Shown: positions 46,357 to 55,968 of the stretch, one piece after another
Layout of the letters: every line of letters begins with the position of its first letter
How positions within the stretch are numbered: position 1 is the stretch's first letter
NCBI GenBank assembly: GCA_015272215.1
Contig: JACYMD010000070.1
Location: 62,001 to 126,000, forward strand
Length of the DNA: 64,000 nt
Direction: 5' to 3'
From: Rivularia sp. T60_A2020_040
GTDB lineage: Bacteria > Cyanobacteriota > Cyanobacteriia > Cyanobacteriales > Nostocaceae
Translations under genes and position numbers: made by a program
Notes under the pieces: model-generated
Databases searched by the model: none
What the model was told of the DNA's origin: nothing
What the model saw: only the letters and a program-made list of their open reading frames with translations

Positions 46357-46692
46357 TTATTCCTCAATTTCCAATTCTTCAATTTCTTCTACAGATTGAT
46401 AATTATTAAAAGATGTAGATACTTCTGGTTGAGAAGCAGCATCCAACTGTTGCTGTGTAAATGTTTGATTTGGTAATTCACCTAAATAACTACCAAAAAG
46501 TTTTTCATAATTGGAAGCAACTGCCAAAAATGCTCCACCTAAAATATAGATTGGTAAAGGTAGAGAAAATTGCTGTATCCAATCAAATAGCTGTGCTAAA
46601 GCAAACAACACTACAAAGCAAATAAACCAAATTCTCATGTTTAAATCCATAAAGCAATAAGTAAGCAAAGGTGTAATAGTTATTTGTTGCAT
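46357..46692 (-). CDS. Small cyanobacterial membrane protein of unknown function
   Basis: A protein of up to 111 residues with two hydrophobic segments (MRIWFICFVVLFALAQLF and LPIYILGGAFLAVASN) separated by a short loop, and an acidic C-terminal tail ending SVEEIEELEIEE. The true start may be one of the downstream ATG codons (MDLNM or MRIWF), which would give about 93-97 aa. I do not recognise the family with certainty. Confidence 0.65.
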   Translation of the reverse strand: MQQITITPLLTYCFMDLNMRIWFICFVVLFALAQLFDWIQQFSLPLPIYILGGAFLAVASNYEKLFGSYLGELPNQTFTQQQLDAASQPEVSTSFNNYQSVEEIEELEIEE

Positions 46693-46853
46693 GATACTTG
46701 ATCAATGGCAATTACAACAATGAGAAAACATACGATGGGACAAAAATTAATTTTCGATGTAGCGCCATCATACTGAAATATTCAAGTAAAAGTGACAATA
46801 AAGGATGCTAATAGTCGAACAAAGAATCCTCAATAGATAATTTGTCCAAATTT

Positions 46854-49277
46854 ATGACAATTCTGGGTTGCAATTTGGGAATCATGGAATTACCAGGCAT
46901 CCCATATCTAAATGTAAACGCTGTCAGACGAATGAATTATCCTTCCTCAAAGCATTCAAGTTCCCAACCCGACATCCAGAAGCATAAAAAAGCTTCCAGG
47001 ATTTTGTCAGGATGGCTTTTTAACGAAGCATCCAGGATAATTAATCGTCTGACTCTGCAAAACAAGATTTGTCTGGGATATATTGTTGCAGTTGGTATGA
47101 CTTTAGGAGGTACTGGTTTTGGTTTGATTCTGGGTAATTTATGGGTTGATAGAGTAGAGCAACAAAGGAAAGATATTCGTCAAGAGTTGGAGTTATTAAA
47201 CAACTTATTAAATACTACTTTAAGTTTGCAATCAATGAGCGATATTTCTCCTTATTTACAAAAACCCCAAAAGCTTCAACAAACAAAGTCAAGGGTAATT
47301 AATAGAATAAGTAATTTTCAACATTTATTAGCTAAAGCTACTAGTTCAAAATCTTTGGAAGCGTTACTTAAAAAGTATGATGATGATTTAAAACAATTTG
47401 CTCAAGATTCCGAAACAACTTTAAAACAAATTGATACAAATAAATTAAATTTACAGGAGGTGGAAACAAAACTCACGAATTTAGCAGTAAGTAATTCACG
47501 TATGAAAACTCTAGAATTTATCGATGAATTACAATTTTTGACAAAAACCGTAGTAGCGCAAGAAGAAAAGCTTGAAAATAACTTTAATCAAGCAAAAATT
47601 ATACGAATAATAATTGTAATTCTGAGTCTAATTTTAACTTTAACGATTACTTATTTTCTCGCAATTTATAGTAGTCGGATAATTGCTAGACCTATTTTAA
47701 CAATTACCAGTCTAACTCAAAAAGCTTTAGAAGAGTATAACTATGATATAGAAATACCCGTGACAGAAAATCCAGAATTAGGAAAATTAGAAACTTCTTT
47801 AAATGAACTTTTTCAGCGCATCCAAAATCATATTAAACAACAAGAAGAAGCCAGCATATCTGCTGATGCTGCTAATTATGCAAAAAGCGAATTTATGGCG
47901 AATATTAGTCACGAACTTCGTACACCATTAAATGGCATTTTAGGTTATACCCAAATCATTGAAAATTCTCCTCATCTTTCAAAACAGGAACAACGGGGTA
48001 TCGAAATTATTCACCGTTGCGCCAAGCATTTATTAATTTTAATTAATGATATTCTTGATTTTTCGCAGATAGAAGCACATAAAATCAAATTACATCCTAG
48101 CGATTTTCATTTTCCTTCATTTTTACAAGGAATCGTCGAAATATGTCGCATTAAAGCCGAAAATAAAGGTTTAAACTTTATTTATTTAACTCCAGAAAAT
48201 TTACCATCTGGTATTACTGCTGATAAAAGAAGATTACGACAAATATTAATTAATTTACTTAATAATGCGATTAAATTTACTGAAACAGGTTGTGTAACTT
48301 TACAGGTAGAAATATTAGAAATTAACAAACAATATTTCTCTGAAACAGTTAGATTACTTTTCCATATTGAAGATACTGGTATTGGTATGGAACCGGAACA
48401 ATTAAACAAAATATTTTTACCCTTTGAGCAATTAGGTACAACTAAAAATAAATCAGATGGTACAGGAATTGGTTTATCTTTGAGTCAAAAAATAGTAGAA
48501 ATAATGAATAGTACAATTAAAGTTAACAGCCAGTTAGGTATGGGAAGTATGTTTGAATTTGAAGTAGAATTCCCAATTGCTGAAAATTGGACGGAGACAA
48601 GTACTATCACCCGTACTGGGAGAATTGTTGGTTATGCAGGTGAAAGAAAGCAAATCTTAATTGTAGATGACAGTTGGGAAAATCGTTCTTTATTCATCAA
48701 TTTATTATCACCGATTGGATTTGAATTAATTGAAGCGGAAAACGGTAAAGATGGTTTAGAAAAAGCAATAATATCTCAACCTGATTTAATCATTTCTGAT
48801 ATTAATATGCCAATAATGAATGGATGGCAAATGCTTAAACAAATTCGTAATCTAGATAAGTTACAGAATAGTTTATTCATTGTTTGCTCTGTAAGTACAT
48901 CCGAACGCGATAGCCAAAAAGCTATTCAAGCAGGAGCAAACTACTTTTTAGATAAACCAGTCAAATCGAAAGAACTTTATCGTACATTAGCAAAGCAATT
49001 ACAAGTTACATGGATTTATAGTAATAAGGAAACAACAGAAACAATGAGTTCAAATTCACGTCAAAAAAATCAAATAGTTATTCCACCGGCTTCAGAGTTA
49101 ACAATGCTACTCGAATTCGCCAAACAAGGTAAAATCAAGGGTATAAAACATGAATTAGAGCGAATTTCACAACTAGATCAACAGTATCAAGATTTTGTTG
49201 ATGAATTAGATTCATTTGTAAAATCTTTTAATATTAATAAAATTCGTGAATTTCTTCAAGACAATATAAAGTTCTAA
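46854..49277 (+). CDS. Membrane hybrid histidine kinase with C-terminal receiver
   Basis: An approximately 807-residue sensor. Two membrane helices (about 72-92 and 250-275) enclose a helical periplasmic region of about 155 residues, rich in Gln/Lys and four-helix-bundle-like. A HAMP segment follows, then HisKA with phospho-accepting His353 in NISHELRTPLNGILGY, HATPase (IEDTGIGMEP, SDGTGIGLSLSQK), a receiver with Asp in IISDINMPIMNGW, and about 90 further residues. ATG 46854 was preferred; a TTG 12 bases upstream is in frame, and another in-frame ATG lies 30 bases downstream. The next gene, 50 bases after the stop, is a receiver-kinase, so they may form one pathway. Confidence 0.92.
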   Translation: MTILGCNLGIMELPGIPYLNVNAVRRMNYPSSKHSSSQPDIQKHKKASRILSGWLFNEASRIINRLTLQNKICLGYIVAVGMTLGGTGFGLILGNLWVDRVEQQRKDIRQELELLNNLLNTTLSLQSMSDISPYLQKPQKLQQTKSRVINRISNFQHLLAKATSSKSLEALLKKYDDDLKQFAQDSETTLKQIDTNKLNLQEVETKLTNLAVSNSRMKTLEFIDELQFLTKTVVAQEEKLENNFNQAKIIRIIIVILSLILTLTITYFLAIYSSRIIARPILTITSLTQKALEEYNYDIEIPVTENPELGKLETSLNELFQRIQNHIKQQEEASISADAANYAKSEFMANISHELRTPLNGILGYTQIIENSPHLSKQEQRGIEIIHRCAKHLLILINDILDFSQIEAHKIKLHPSDFHFPSFLQGIVEICRIKAENKGLNFIYLTPENLPSGITADKRRLRQILINLLNNAIKFTETGCVTLQVEILEINKQYFSETVRLLFHIEDTGIGMEPEQLNKIFLPFEQLGTTKNKSDGTGIGLSLSQKIVEIMNSTIKVNSQLGMGSMFEFEVEFPIAENWTETSTITRTGRIVGYAGERKQILIVDDSWENRSLFINLLSPIGFELIEAENGKDGLEKAIISQPDLIISDINMPIMNGWQMLKQIRNLDKLQNSLFIVCSVSTSERDSQKAIQAGANYFLDKPVKSKELYRTLAKQLQVTWIYSNKETTETMSSNSRQKNQIVIPPASELTMLLEFAKQGKIKGIKHELERISQLDQQYQDFVDELDSFVKSFNINKIREFLQDNIKF

Positions 49278-49327
49278 TTATGTACACTTATTTGTTCAGT
49301 TTTATCCTATAAAATCTCTTGATTAAT

Positions 49328-50689
49328 ATGTTAAATAATAATTCTGCTAATATGAACTTACCTGAAGAAGAATTTGACTCTCATAAAAAGTTAGAAACAA
49401 TTTTAGTCATCGATGATAGTCCAACTAATCTAGAGATTTTACATGATGTTTTGGGAGGTGCTGGTTTTGAAGTGTTAGTAGAAATGGACGGTATTAGCGG
49501 AATTGAACAAGTTGAAAGCAATCCTCCTGATTTGATATTATTAGATGTGATGATGCCGAAAATCGACGGATTTGAAACCTGTCGGAGATTACAAGCAAAT
49601 CCATTAACAAAACATATTCCGATTATTTTTATTACTGCACTAACAGAAGCAGAAGAAAAAGTCAAAGGGTTGAAATTAGGTGCGGTTGATTATATTACTA
49701 AACCATTTGAACAAAATGAAGTTTTAGCCCGCATTAATTTGCATTTGAAATTACGTCAATTAAATATAGAATTAGATAAACAAAAACAAGAGTTAGAAAT
49801 ACGAGTTAAAGAACGAACTTTTGAACTGTCTCAAGCTGTAGAAGAATTAAAAAAAACTCAGTTGCAGTTAGTTCAAACTGAAAAAATATCTTCTTTAGGG
49901 CAATTAGTTGCTGGTGTTGCTCATGAAGTTAATAATCCGATTGGCTTCATTTCTACTAATTTGCATTACGCTAATCAATACATTGAAGATTTACTTAAAT
50001 TGGTACAGCTTTTTCAAAAAAATTGCTCAAATCCAGGCATAGAAGTTGAAGAACAAATAGAAATTATGGATTTGCAGCATATCCAAAAAGATTTACCCAA
50101 ACTAATGTCTTCGATGAAATTGGGTACTGATACTATTAAGGGAATTATGCAGTCTTTACGAAACTTTTCTCGTACTGATGGAGAAAACAAAAAATTTGTT
50201 GATATCCATGAAGGAATAGAAGCAACTTTGATGATTTTACAACATCGTCTCAAAGCTTATCCGAAACGTGCCGCAATTCAAGTTATAAAAGATTATAGTA
50301 TTTTACCTAAAATAAAATGTTATCCAGGACAACTCAATCAAGTATTTATGAATTTGCTCGCAAATGCAATTGATGTTTTGGAAGAATCAATCATTGAAGA
50401 TCAAAATTTGAGTAGTGATAATATAATTACCAATCCTCAAATTCGCATTGCAACTACTATAGATAAACATCAAGTTACAGTCAAAATTTCTGATAATGGT
50501 AAAGGAATGTCCGAATCAATCCGCAGCGATATTTTTCAAGCTTTTTTTACTACCAAACCAGAAGGAAAAGGTACTGGGTTAGGACTTTCAATTAGTTACC
50601 AAATTATTACTGAAAATCATGGGGGAAATTTAGAGTGTATTTCTTCTCCAGGAAAAGGTACTGAGTTTTTAATTCAAATTCCCTTTTAA
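49328..50689 (+). CDS. Receiver-histidine kinase (REC-HisKA-HATPase)
   Basis: A 453-residue soluble protein that starts with a receiver (ILVIDDSPTNLEILHDVLGG, phospho-accepting Asp in ILLDVMMPKIDGFE), then a coiled coil (KQELEIRVKERTFELSQAV), and a kinase core with His in VAHEVNNPIGFISTNL and HATPase ending GTGLGLSISYQII. The kinase core is of the same cyanobacterial subfamily as the ethylene-receptor-like kinase at 13319, sharing the HE[IV]NNP and LSLRNFSR / QSLRNFSR motifs. A phosphate could be passed from the upstream hybrid kinase to this receiver. Confidence 0.94.
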   Translation: MLNNNSANMNLPEEEFDSHKKLETILVIDDSPTNLEILHDVLGGAGFEVLVEMDGISGIEQVESNPPDLILLDVMMPKIDGFETCRRLQANPLTKHIPIIFITALTEAEEKVKGLKLGAVDYITKPFEQNEVLARINLHLKLRQLNIELDKQKQELEIRVKERTFELSQAVEELKKTQLQLVQTEKISSLGQLVAGVAHEVNNPIGFISTNLHYANQYIEDLLKLVQLFQKNCSNPGIEVEEQIEIMDLQHIQKDLPKLMSSMKLGTDTIKGIMQSLRNFSRTDGENKKFVDIHEGIEATLMILQHRLKAYPKRAAIQVIKDYSILPKIKCYPGQLNQVFMNLLANAIDVLEESIIEDQNLSSDNIITNPQIRIATTIDKHQVTVKISDNGKGMSESIRSDIFQAFFTTKPEGKGTGLGLSISYQIITENHGGNLECISSPGKGTEFLIQIPF

Positions 50690-50906
50690 TTGTCTCTGTT
50701 AATCAAATATAGAGCCAATTAAATAGTATTTTTAGATTAGTTAGATGAAAATGAATTTATCTTTACCAGATTTTAGTTAAGCTATTTTCTGGAACAATAT
50801 AGTCAAAATACAGCCAAAAATTATTTATTAATTCAAACTCTTGAACTAAACACCTTAAAATCATATACTTAACTTCTGATACTTTCACAATCTAGCGCAT
50901 CTGCTA

Positions 50907-51809
50907 ATGACCATTTCAGAACAACCCAGCAAAATCAATTCTACTGAATGGATAACCGACAGCAATGGTAAATTTGCAATATCCATTCGTATCAAAGGGG
51001 AAAGGCTTTTCCACGAAGTATCACCCTTTCAAACTGTAGAAGTCTTTGATACTCAAGATAGAGGTAAAATGCTGACTATTGACCGCATGGTAATGTGTAC
51101 TGAAGCGGATGAAGCAGCTTATCATGAGATGATTACCCATATTCCAATGTTGACTCATCCTGGTGTCAAGGATGTGTTGGTAATTGGTGCTGGTGATGGG
51201 GGTACAATTCGCGAATTGGTGCGTCATCCAGGAATTGAGCGCATTACAATGGTAGAAATTGATGAAGCGGTAGTGCGTGCTTCTAAACAATTTTTACCAA
51301 CTATTTCTTCAGCTTTGGAACATCCCAAGTTGAATTTACTCATAGATGACGGGATTAAATTTGTTGAAAATGCCGCCGATAATTCCTATGACTTGATCAT
51401 AATTGATTCTTCTGACCCCGTAGGTCCATCGGAAGGTTTATTTACAAAATCATTTTATCAAGACGTTTATCGTACTCTGCGCCCTGGTGGAGTGGTAACG
51501 GTACAAAGTGAATCACCGATTTTTCATCACAAGGCTTTTGTCGATTTAAATCAATGTCTCAAACAAGTTTTTGGAATTGATTCGGTGCATTGTTATTTAG
51601 TGTTTATTCCCATGTATCCTACGGGAATGTGGAGTTTGACTTTTTGTTCTAAACAGGGAGTACATCCCGTTGAAAATTTAGATTACGACAAAGCAATTCA
51701 ATTTGTCAAAGAACATGATTTACGCTATTACAATCCAGATGTTCATCAAGCTGCATTTGCTTTACCTCAATTTATTCGCAAGATGATTGAATTAGGGAAT
51801 AGGCAATAG
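50907..51809 (+). CDS. speE: Polyamine aminopropyltransferase (spermidine synthase)
   Basis: A 300-residue aminopropyltransferase that makes spermidine from putrescine and decarboxylated S-adenosylmethionine. Seen: the N-terminal beta domain with VEVFDTQDRGKMLTIDRMVM, the substrate-binding motif EAAYHEMITHIPM, the glycine-rich VLVIGAGDGGTIRELVRH, and IIIDSSDPVGPSEGLFTKSF with the catalytic Asp. The last residues, ELGNRQ, and the stop are formed by an AATAGGC heptamer run (51795-51823), so the end of the protein is repeat-derived. Confidence 0.95.
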   Translation: MTISEQPSKINSTEWITDSNGKFAISIRIKGERLFHEVSPFQTVEVFDTQDRGKMLTIDRMVMCTEADEAAYHEMITHIPMLTHPGVKDVLVIGAGDGGTIRELVRHPGIERITMVEIDEAVVRASKQFLPTISSALEHPKLNLLIDDGIKFVENAADNSYDLIIIDSSDPVGPSEGLFTKSFYQDVYRTLRPGGVVTVQSESPIFHHKAFVDLNQCLKQVFGIDSVHCYLVFIPMYPTGMWSLTFCSKQGVHPVENLDYDKAIQFVKEHDLRYYNPDVHQAAFALPQFIRKMIELGNRQ

Positions 51810-51866
51810 GCAATAGGCAATAAGTAGCAGTTAACTGTTAACTATTAACTGATTGTTGAATCTTGA

Positions 51867-52952
51867 TTACAGCTTTTCGTAAGCTGCTAAAATAATTCTT
51901 TCGGTTTCCTCCCAACCAATACAACCATCCGTTATGGAAACTCCATGTTTTAATTCTTTTAAATTAGTCGGAATTTTTTGATTTCCTTCATTTAGATTAG
52001 ATTCTAACATCATCCCTACGATAGATGTGTTACCTTCGGCTATTTGCTGTACCACATCTTCTAAAACTCCTGCTTGCAACTTATAGTCTTTATGAGAATT
52101 ACCGTGACTACAATCAACTACAATTCTTGGAGGTAAATCTGCTTTTTTCAACTGCTCTTCTGTTGCTTTTACATTTTCGCGATCGCAATTGGGTTTACCA
52201 CCACCACCACGTAATATAATATGACCGTAATCGTTACCCTTAGTTTCAACAATACTCACCTGTCCTTGTTGATTTAACCCTAGGAAATGATGAGTGCTTT
52301 TAGCTGAATGTAGAGCATTTAAAGCGACTTGTATATTACCATCAGTACCGTTTTTAAAACCCACTGGCATGGAAAGCCCGCTGGACATTTCTCGGTGAGT
52401 TTGTGATTCGGTAGTGCGCGCACCAATCGCAGACCAAGCAATTAATTCGCCGATATATTGAGGTATAATCGGATCGAGAGCCTCTGTACCTGCGGGTAAT
52501 CCTAATGCGTTAATTTTTAATAGTAATTCCCGCGCTATTAATATACCTTTTTCGATTTGGAAAGAATCATCCATATCCGGGTCATTAATTAAACCTTTCC
52601 ATCCTACTGTAGTTCTAGGTTTTTCAAAATAAACCCTCATTATTAATAGTAGTTTATTTTCAACTTGCTCTTGCAGTTTTTTTAGTTTCCGAGCATATTC
52701 TAACGCTAATTCTGTATTGTGAATCGAGCAAGGACCGATAACAATAAATTTTCTTCTATCACGAAAATCTAATATATCTTTTAATTCTTGTCTATATTTT
52801 AAAACATTTGCTTCTGCTGATGGTGTTAAAGGTAATTTGGATTTAACTTCTTGTGGTGTCAATAGAACGTGATAATTCTCAATGTTAGTGTCAAATAATG
52901 TATTACGCATTGGTTGTCCTGCCGCGATTCTGCCTTTACTTTGAATGCTCAA
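51867..52952 (-). CDS. 3-deoxy-7-phosphoheptulonate synthase (DAHP synthase, type I)
   Basis: A 361-residue class I DAHP synthase that condenses phosphoenolpyruvate with erythrose 4-phosphate, the first step of the shikimate pathway. Seen: FIVIGPCSIHN, MRVYFEKPRTTVGWKGLIND, AIGARTTESQTHREM, MPVGFKNGTDG and the C-terminal RIVVDCSHGNSHKDY and SIVGMMLESNL. It is of the AroF/AroG/AroH type with the N-terminal extension used for feedback regulation in that family; which amino acid it senses cannot be told. Confidence 0.95.
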   Translation of the reverse strand: MSIQSKGRIAAGQPMRNTLFDTNIENYHVLLTPQEVKSKLPLTPSAEANVLKYRQELKDILDFRDRRKFIVIGPCSIHNTELALEYARKLKKLQEQVENKLLLIMRVYFEKPRTTVGWKGLINDPDMDDSFQIEKGILIARELLLKINALGLPAGTEALDPIIPQYIGELIAWSAIGARTTESQTHREMSSGLSMPVGFKNGTDGNIQVALNALHSAKSTHHFLGLNQQGQVSIVETKGNDYGHIILRGGGGKPNCDRENVKATEEQLKKADLPPRIVVDCSHGNSHKDYKLQAGVLEDVVQQIAEGNTSIVGMMLESNLNEGNQKIPTNLKELKHGVSITDGCIGWEETERIILAAYEKL

Positions 52953-53427
52953 TTCACCTATATATTGTATCTGAAAAATTACACCTTAAAAATTAATCAT
53001 TTGAACTATTATTTGCTATTGTATGTACTTTTTATGCAAATTTATGCAAATCTAAATTTCTCAACATAATTCAATACTAACTTACATGATTAAGTTACAT
53101 TTATTACCACTCAGCAACTTTCAATAATCGGGTTTTTACCTGAAAAAACCCGATTTTAAAATTACCCTTCATCCCTAGGGTGCGGGTCACTTTTTTAACC
53201 TCTTTTCTCTGCGTACTCTGCGTCTCTGCGGTTTTTAAAAATTAATTGTTGTTAGCGTGTCGCAAGACATAAAAAATACCATGTTGCAATAAAGCCGGAT
53301 TCCCTGCCTAAACAAATACTTAAGGCTTTGCCACGCTTCGCGTTCGCGAAGCGTGCCCGAAGGGCATACAATAATCAAACAGGATTCCGATATCTCTAAT
53401 GTAAGACAACCATAATAGGGAAAATTA
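52953..53427. repeat. Intergenic region composed of several dispersed repeats
   Basis: Order: a perfect 12-bp hairpin (AATCGGGTTTTT at 53126 pairing with AAAAACCCGATT to 53155); a segment from about 53162 to 53236 (ACCTCTTTTCTCTGCG, CTCTGCGTCTCTGCGG) closely related to 62577-62655; and a double hairpin at 53332-53366, CACGCTTCGCG-TT-CGCGAAGCGTG followed by TGCCC-GAA-GGGCA. The double hairpin is a typical cyanobacterial REP-like element, a decayed relative of which is at 60230-60285. No gene was seen. Confidence 0.85.
53126..53159. terminator. Bidirectional terminator-like hairpin
   Basis: A 12-bp stem, loop ACCTGA, then TTTTAAAA. It lies about 270 bases downstream of the symporter stop on the minus strand and could terminate it, though the distance is long. 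The CGGGTTTT arm links it to the inverted-repeat family at 36748 and 38638. Confidence 0.45.
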
Positions 53428-55236
53428 TCACAACAAATCCTTAGAAATTGTCACTTCTTTAGAAAGATATTTAAACCAAGTAAAATACAAAGCAATCGAA
53501 AGCACAATCAATAATGCTAAGAGAATTCCAAAATTATCCCAACGCTTCATCATAAAAGTGATTCCTATCATGAATAAAGTCAATTGCCAGGGAATTGCGA
53601 TAAATGTAGAAAGAATATCTCGACGATTTTCGTTTTTAATTTTCTGTTGAATATTCGCCGGCAGATTTTTACGCACGACTTCCCAAAACCCAAAAGGTCT
53701 GGTAACTTTGTAGAAATTATCTATTACTTGTAAATCCGTTGGTTCTGTAACAAATGTCCCAATTATGCAACCAATAAACGATGAAATACTAGGGATGAGA
53801 AACAAAGCATATTCTTGATATTGGGGTTGATTTAAACTTGGGATAATCAATGCTTTACTTAATATAGCTGCTAACATTCCCGCCACAGTACCAACAGCAA
53901 ATCCATAACCATTAAATCGCCACCAATACCATCTTAATACTAAAGGAATCGATAACCCTGCACCTAATCCCAAAGTCAGCCATCCCCAAATTTCATTAAT
54001 ATTTTTGATTTGATAACTAAAGAGCATTCCAACTACTACAATTACCACAGATGCTAAACGACTTTGAACAATTAACTGTTGGTTAGTAGCTTGAGGTTTA
54101 AGATATGCTTGATAGATATCTTTCACCCAATAAGCAGCGCTGGAATTGATAATAGAGTCAAAAGTAGACATCGCCGCTGCTAAAAAACAAGCTATTAATA
54201 ATCCTTTAACTCCTACCGGCACATATTCAGTAATTACCGTAGGTAAAATTAATTCTGGGTCTGATATGACACTCTTTGTTGCACCGTAATGAATACCCAA
54301 CATTGCAAAAGCAGTAACAAGTGGCCAGCGAAATGAAAGTAAAATAATCCAAAATAGAGAAAGTAAACCAGCTTCGCGATCGCTCTTTGCAGCAAAGTAA
54401 CGTTGAATCATATACCCACCACCACCACCGAAACCTGACATACACTCTTTTACAAGATAAAAGAATATTACGCCACCAAATAAGTTAAATATAGAATAGT
54501 CTCCCGGTAAGTCTAGAGTTAAAGACGGTGAAATACTGCTCCACTCTGCAAAACTCCATTCCTTTAACTGTTCCGTACCCGGAATAGAAACCGCAAATGT
54601 TTCCGGAATAGTTGCAACTTGCAGAGCCAAACCACAAACATAAATTATCGCTAAAAAAATCAAACCACCTTGAAAAACATCAGTCCAAACAACACCGTAA
54701 AAACCACTAGCCGCCGTGTATACCAAAGCCAGAGCAACCAGCCCAATCGAAGCGAATTCATCGCTAATACCGAGAAATTGACCTAAAAATTTACCACCTG
54801 CAACAGTAAAATAGCTCATCGCACCCACAGCAAACATTAAATTTGCGATGGCGCTGATAATCCGTGCTGTATTTCCTTCCCTTCCCTCACCGAAACGCAA
54901 CCGCATCCATTCAGCTAACGTCATCACCTGAGCGCGTCGATTCCATTTACCCATAAAAATCATCAAAATCGCCATGATTAACACCACACCACCGCGAATT
55001 TCGATAAAAAATCCTCTCGCACCCACAGCATACACCAAAGCACTGATCACCATCGTACCTGCCAAATCAGTATTCGATGCCATTCCCGAAGCACCCAAAA
55101 CCCACCAAGGCATATTGCGGTTTCCCAAAAAATAGGAGTCAATACCCGCAGAAGCTTTACGTTCCAAATAAAGCCCAAAAATGACTATAGAAATTAAATA
55201 AACAGCAATAATTAGGTAATCAACAAGCTGTAACAT
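53428..55236 (-). CDS. Sodium:solute symporter family protein
   Basis: A 602-residue membrane protein with about 13-14 predicted helices, of the SSS family. Seen: the start LVDYLIIAVYLISIVIFGLY, the substrate-site region WWVLGASGMASNTDLAGTMV, FFSAAGGKF-like YFTVAGGKFLGQF, the signature VGVKGLLIACFLAAAMSTFD, and GAGLSIPLVLRWYWWRFNG. The transported solute is unknown; the WW residues and length suggest a large SSS subgroup. It uses the sodium gradient in characterised relatives. Confidence 0.9.
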   Translation of the reverse strand: MLQLVDYLIIAVYLISIVIFGLYLERKASAGIDSYFLGNRNMPWWVLGASGMASNTDLAGTMVISALVYAVGARGFFIEIRGGVVLIMAILMIFMGKWNRRAQVMTLAEWMRLRFGEGREGNTARIISAIANLMFAVGAMSYFTVAGGKFLGQFLGISDEFASIGLVALALVYTAASGFYGVVWTDVFQGGLIFLAIIYVCGLALQVATIPETFAVSIPGTEQLKEWSFAEWSSISPSLTLDLPGDYSIFNLFGGVIFFYLVKECMSGFGGGGGYMIQRYFAAKSDREAGLLSLFWIILLSFRWPLVTAFAMLGIHYGATKSVISDPELILPTVITEYVPVGVKGLLIACFLAAAMSTFDSIINSSAAYWVKDIYQAYLKPQATNQQLIVQSRLASVVIVVVGMLFSYQIKNINEIWGWLTLGLGAGLSIPLVLRWYWWRFNGYGFAVGTVAGMLAAILSKALIIPSLNQPQYQEYALFLIPSISSFIGCIIGTFVTEPTDLQVIDNFYKVTRPFGFWEVVRKNLPANIQQKIKNENRRDILSTFIAIPWQLTLFMIGITFMMKRWDNFGILLALLIVLSIALYFTWFKYLSKEVTISKDLL

Positions 55237-55417
55237 GAATTTTTAGAATTAATCGGTGTAATAGGTAATATGACGGAAGATACAGCAAACAGAGATTTGC
55301 ATCAAGTCTGTTATTTGACGGTTTTAATTTCTTGGTTGTTGTCTCATCCCCTTATGGGTGGGAATATAGATACAAATTTAATTTGTATTGAAATTATAAT
55401 TTTCGTACTTTGCTTTA

Positions 55418-55684
55418 CTAACTTTTATTTTGATAAATATTGCTACGATGTCCAACTTCTACAACAGTTATCAATAGAACCTCATCAAAAATATCATATA
55501 TAATACGATAATCGCCTACTCGAATGCGATAAGCGTTTTCTCTACCTTTGAGCTTTTTAATTCCATCTGGACGGGGTTCTATAGCTAAGTTATCAATTTT
55601 AGTCTGTATACGCTCTTGGACTTCGGATGATAACTTTTTAATTTGTTTAGATGCACTCTTAGAAAATTGAATATCGTAACTCAC
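55418..55684 (-). CDS. RelE/ParE-family toxin
   Basis: An 88-residue protein: YDIQFSKSASKQIKKLSSEV at the N-terminus, then IKKLKGRENAYRIRVGDYRI and IYDIFDEVLLITVVEVGHR, which is the RelE/ParE/YafQ pattern. RelE relatives cut mRNA on ribosomes; ParE relatives poison gyrase. The GRENAYRIRVGDYRIIY core with a C-terminal VGHR is commonest in RelE-type toxins. It overlaps the antitoxin gene by 4 bases (ATGA), so it is co-translated. Confidence 0.9.
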   Translation of the reverse strand: MSYDIQFSKSASKQIKKLSSEVQERIQTKIDNLAIEPRPDGIKKLKGRENAYRIRVGDYRIIYDIFDEVLLITVVEVGHRSNIYQNKS

Positions 55685-55917
55685 GCCACATCCTTTTTGA
55701 TTTCTTGCATCTCGTTTTTAATTTCTTCCCAAGATACAGTACCATTTTTTCGTATATCTTCTTTACCTTCATGGTAAGCTTTCAAATCATTTTCATCCTC
55801 TTCATCTTCGATTCTTTGAAGTAATGCAAAAATTTCGTCTAAGGTACTGTCATATGCTTGATTTAAAAGCACGTTGATATTATCAATTATTTCTTTTCTT
55901 TCCTGTTCAGTTTTCAT
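55681..55917 (-). CDS. Antitoxin partner of the RelE/ParE toxin
   Basis: A 78-residue, strongly acidic helical protein (LQRIEDEEDENDLKAYHEGK, SWEEIKNEMQEIKKDVA), upstream of and overlapping the toxin gene by 4 bases. The start MKTEQERKEIIDNINVLL is helical. The gene order and overlap identify it as the antitoxin; the sequence itself does not fix a DNA-binding class. Confidence 0.8.
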   Translation of the reverse strand: MKTEQERKEIIDNINVLLNQAYDSTLDEIFALLQRIEDEEDENDLKAYHEGKEDIRKNGTVSWEEIKNEMQEIKKDVA

Positions 55918-55968
55918 TACTAACTAAAAAATATCCTAAATATATTTTATTACCATTTTACAATTACC

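Noticed and set aside
55270-55503. 77-codon plus-strand frame
   Set aside because: It overlaps the toxin gene on the other strand and has no recognisable product.
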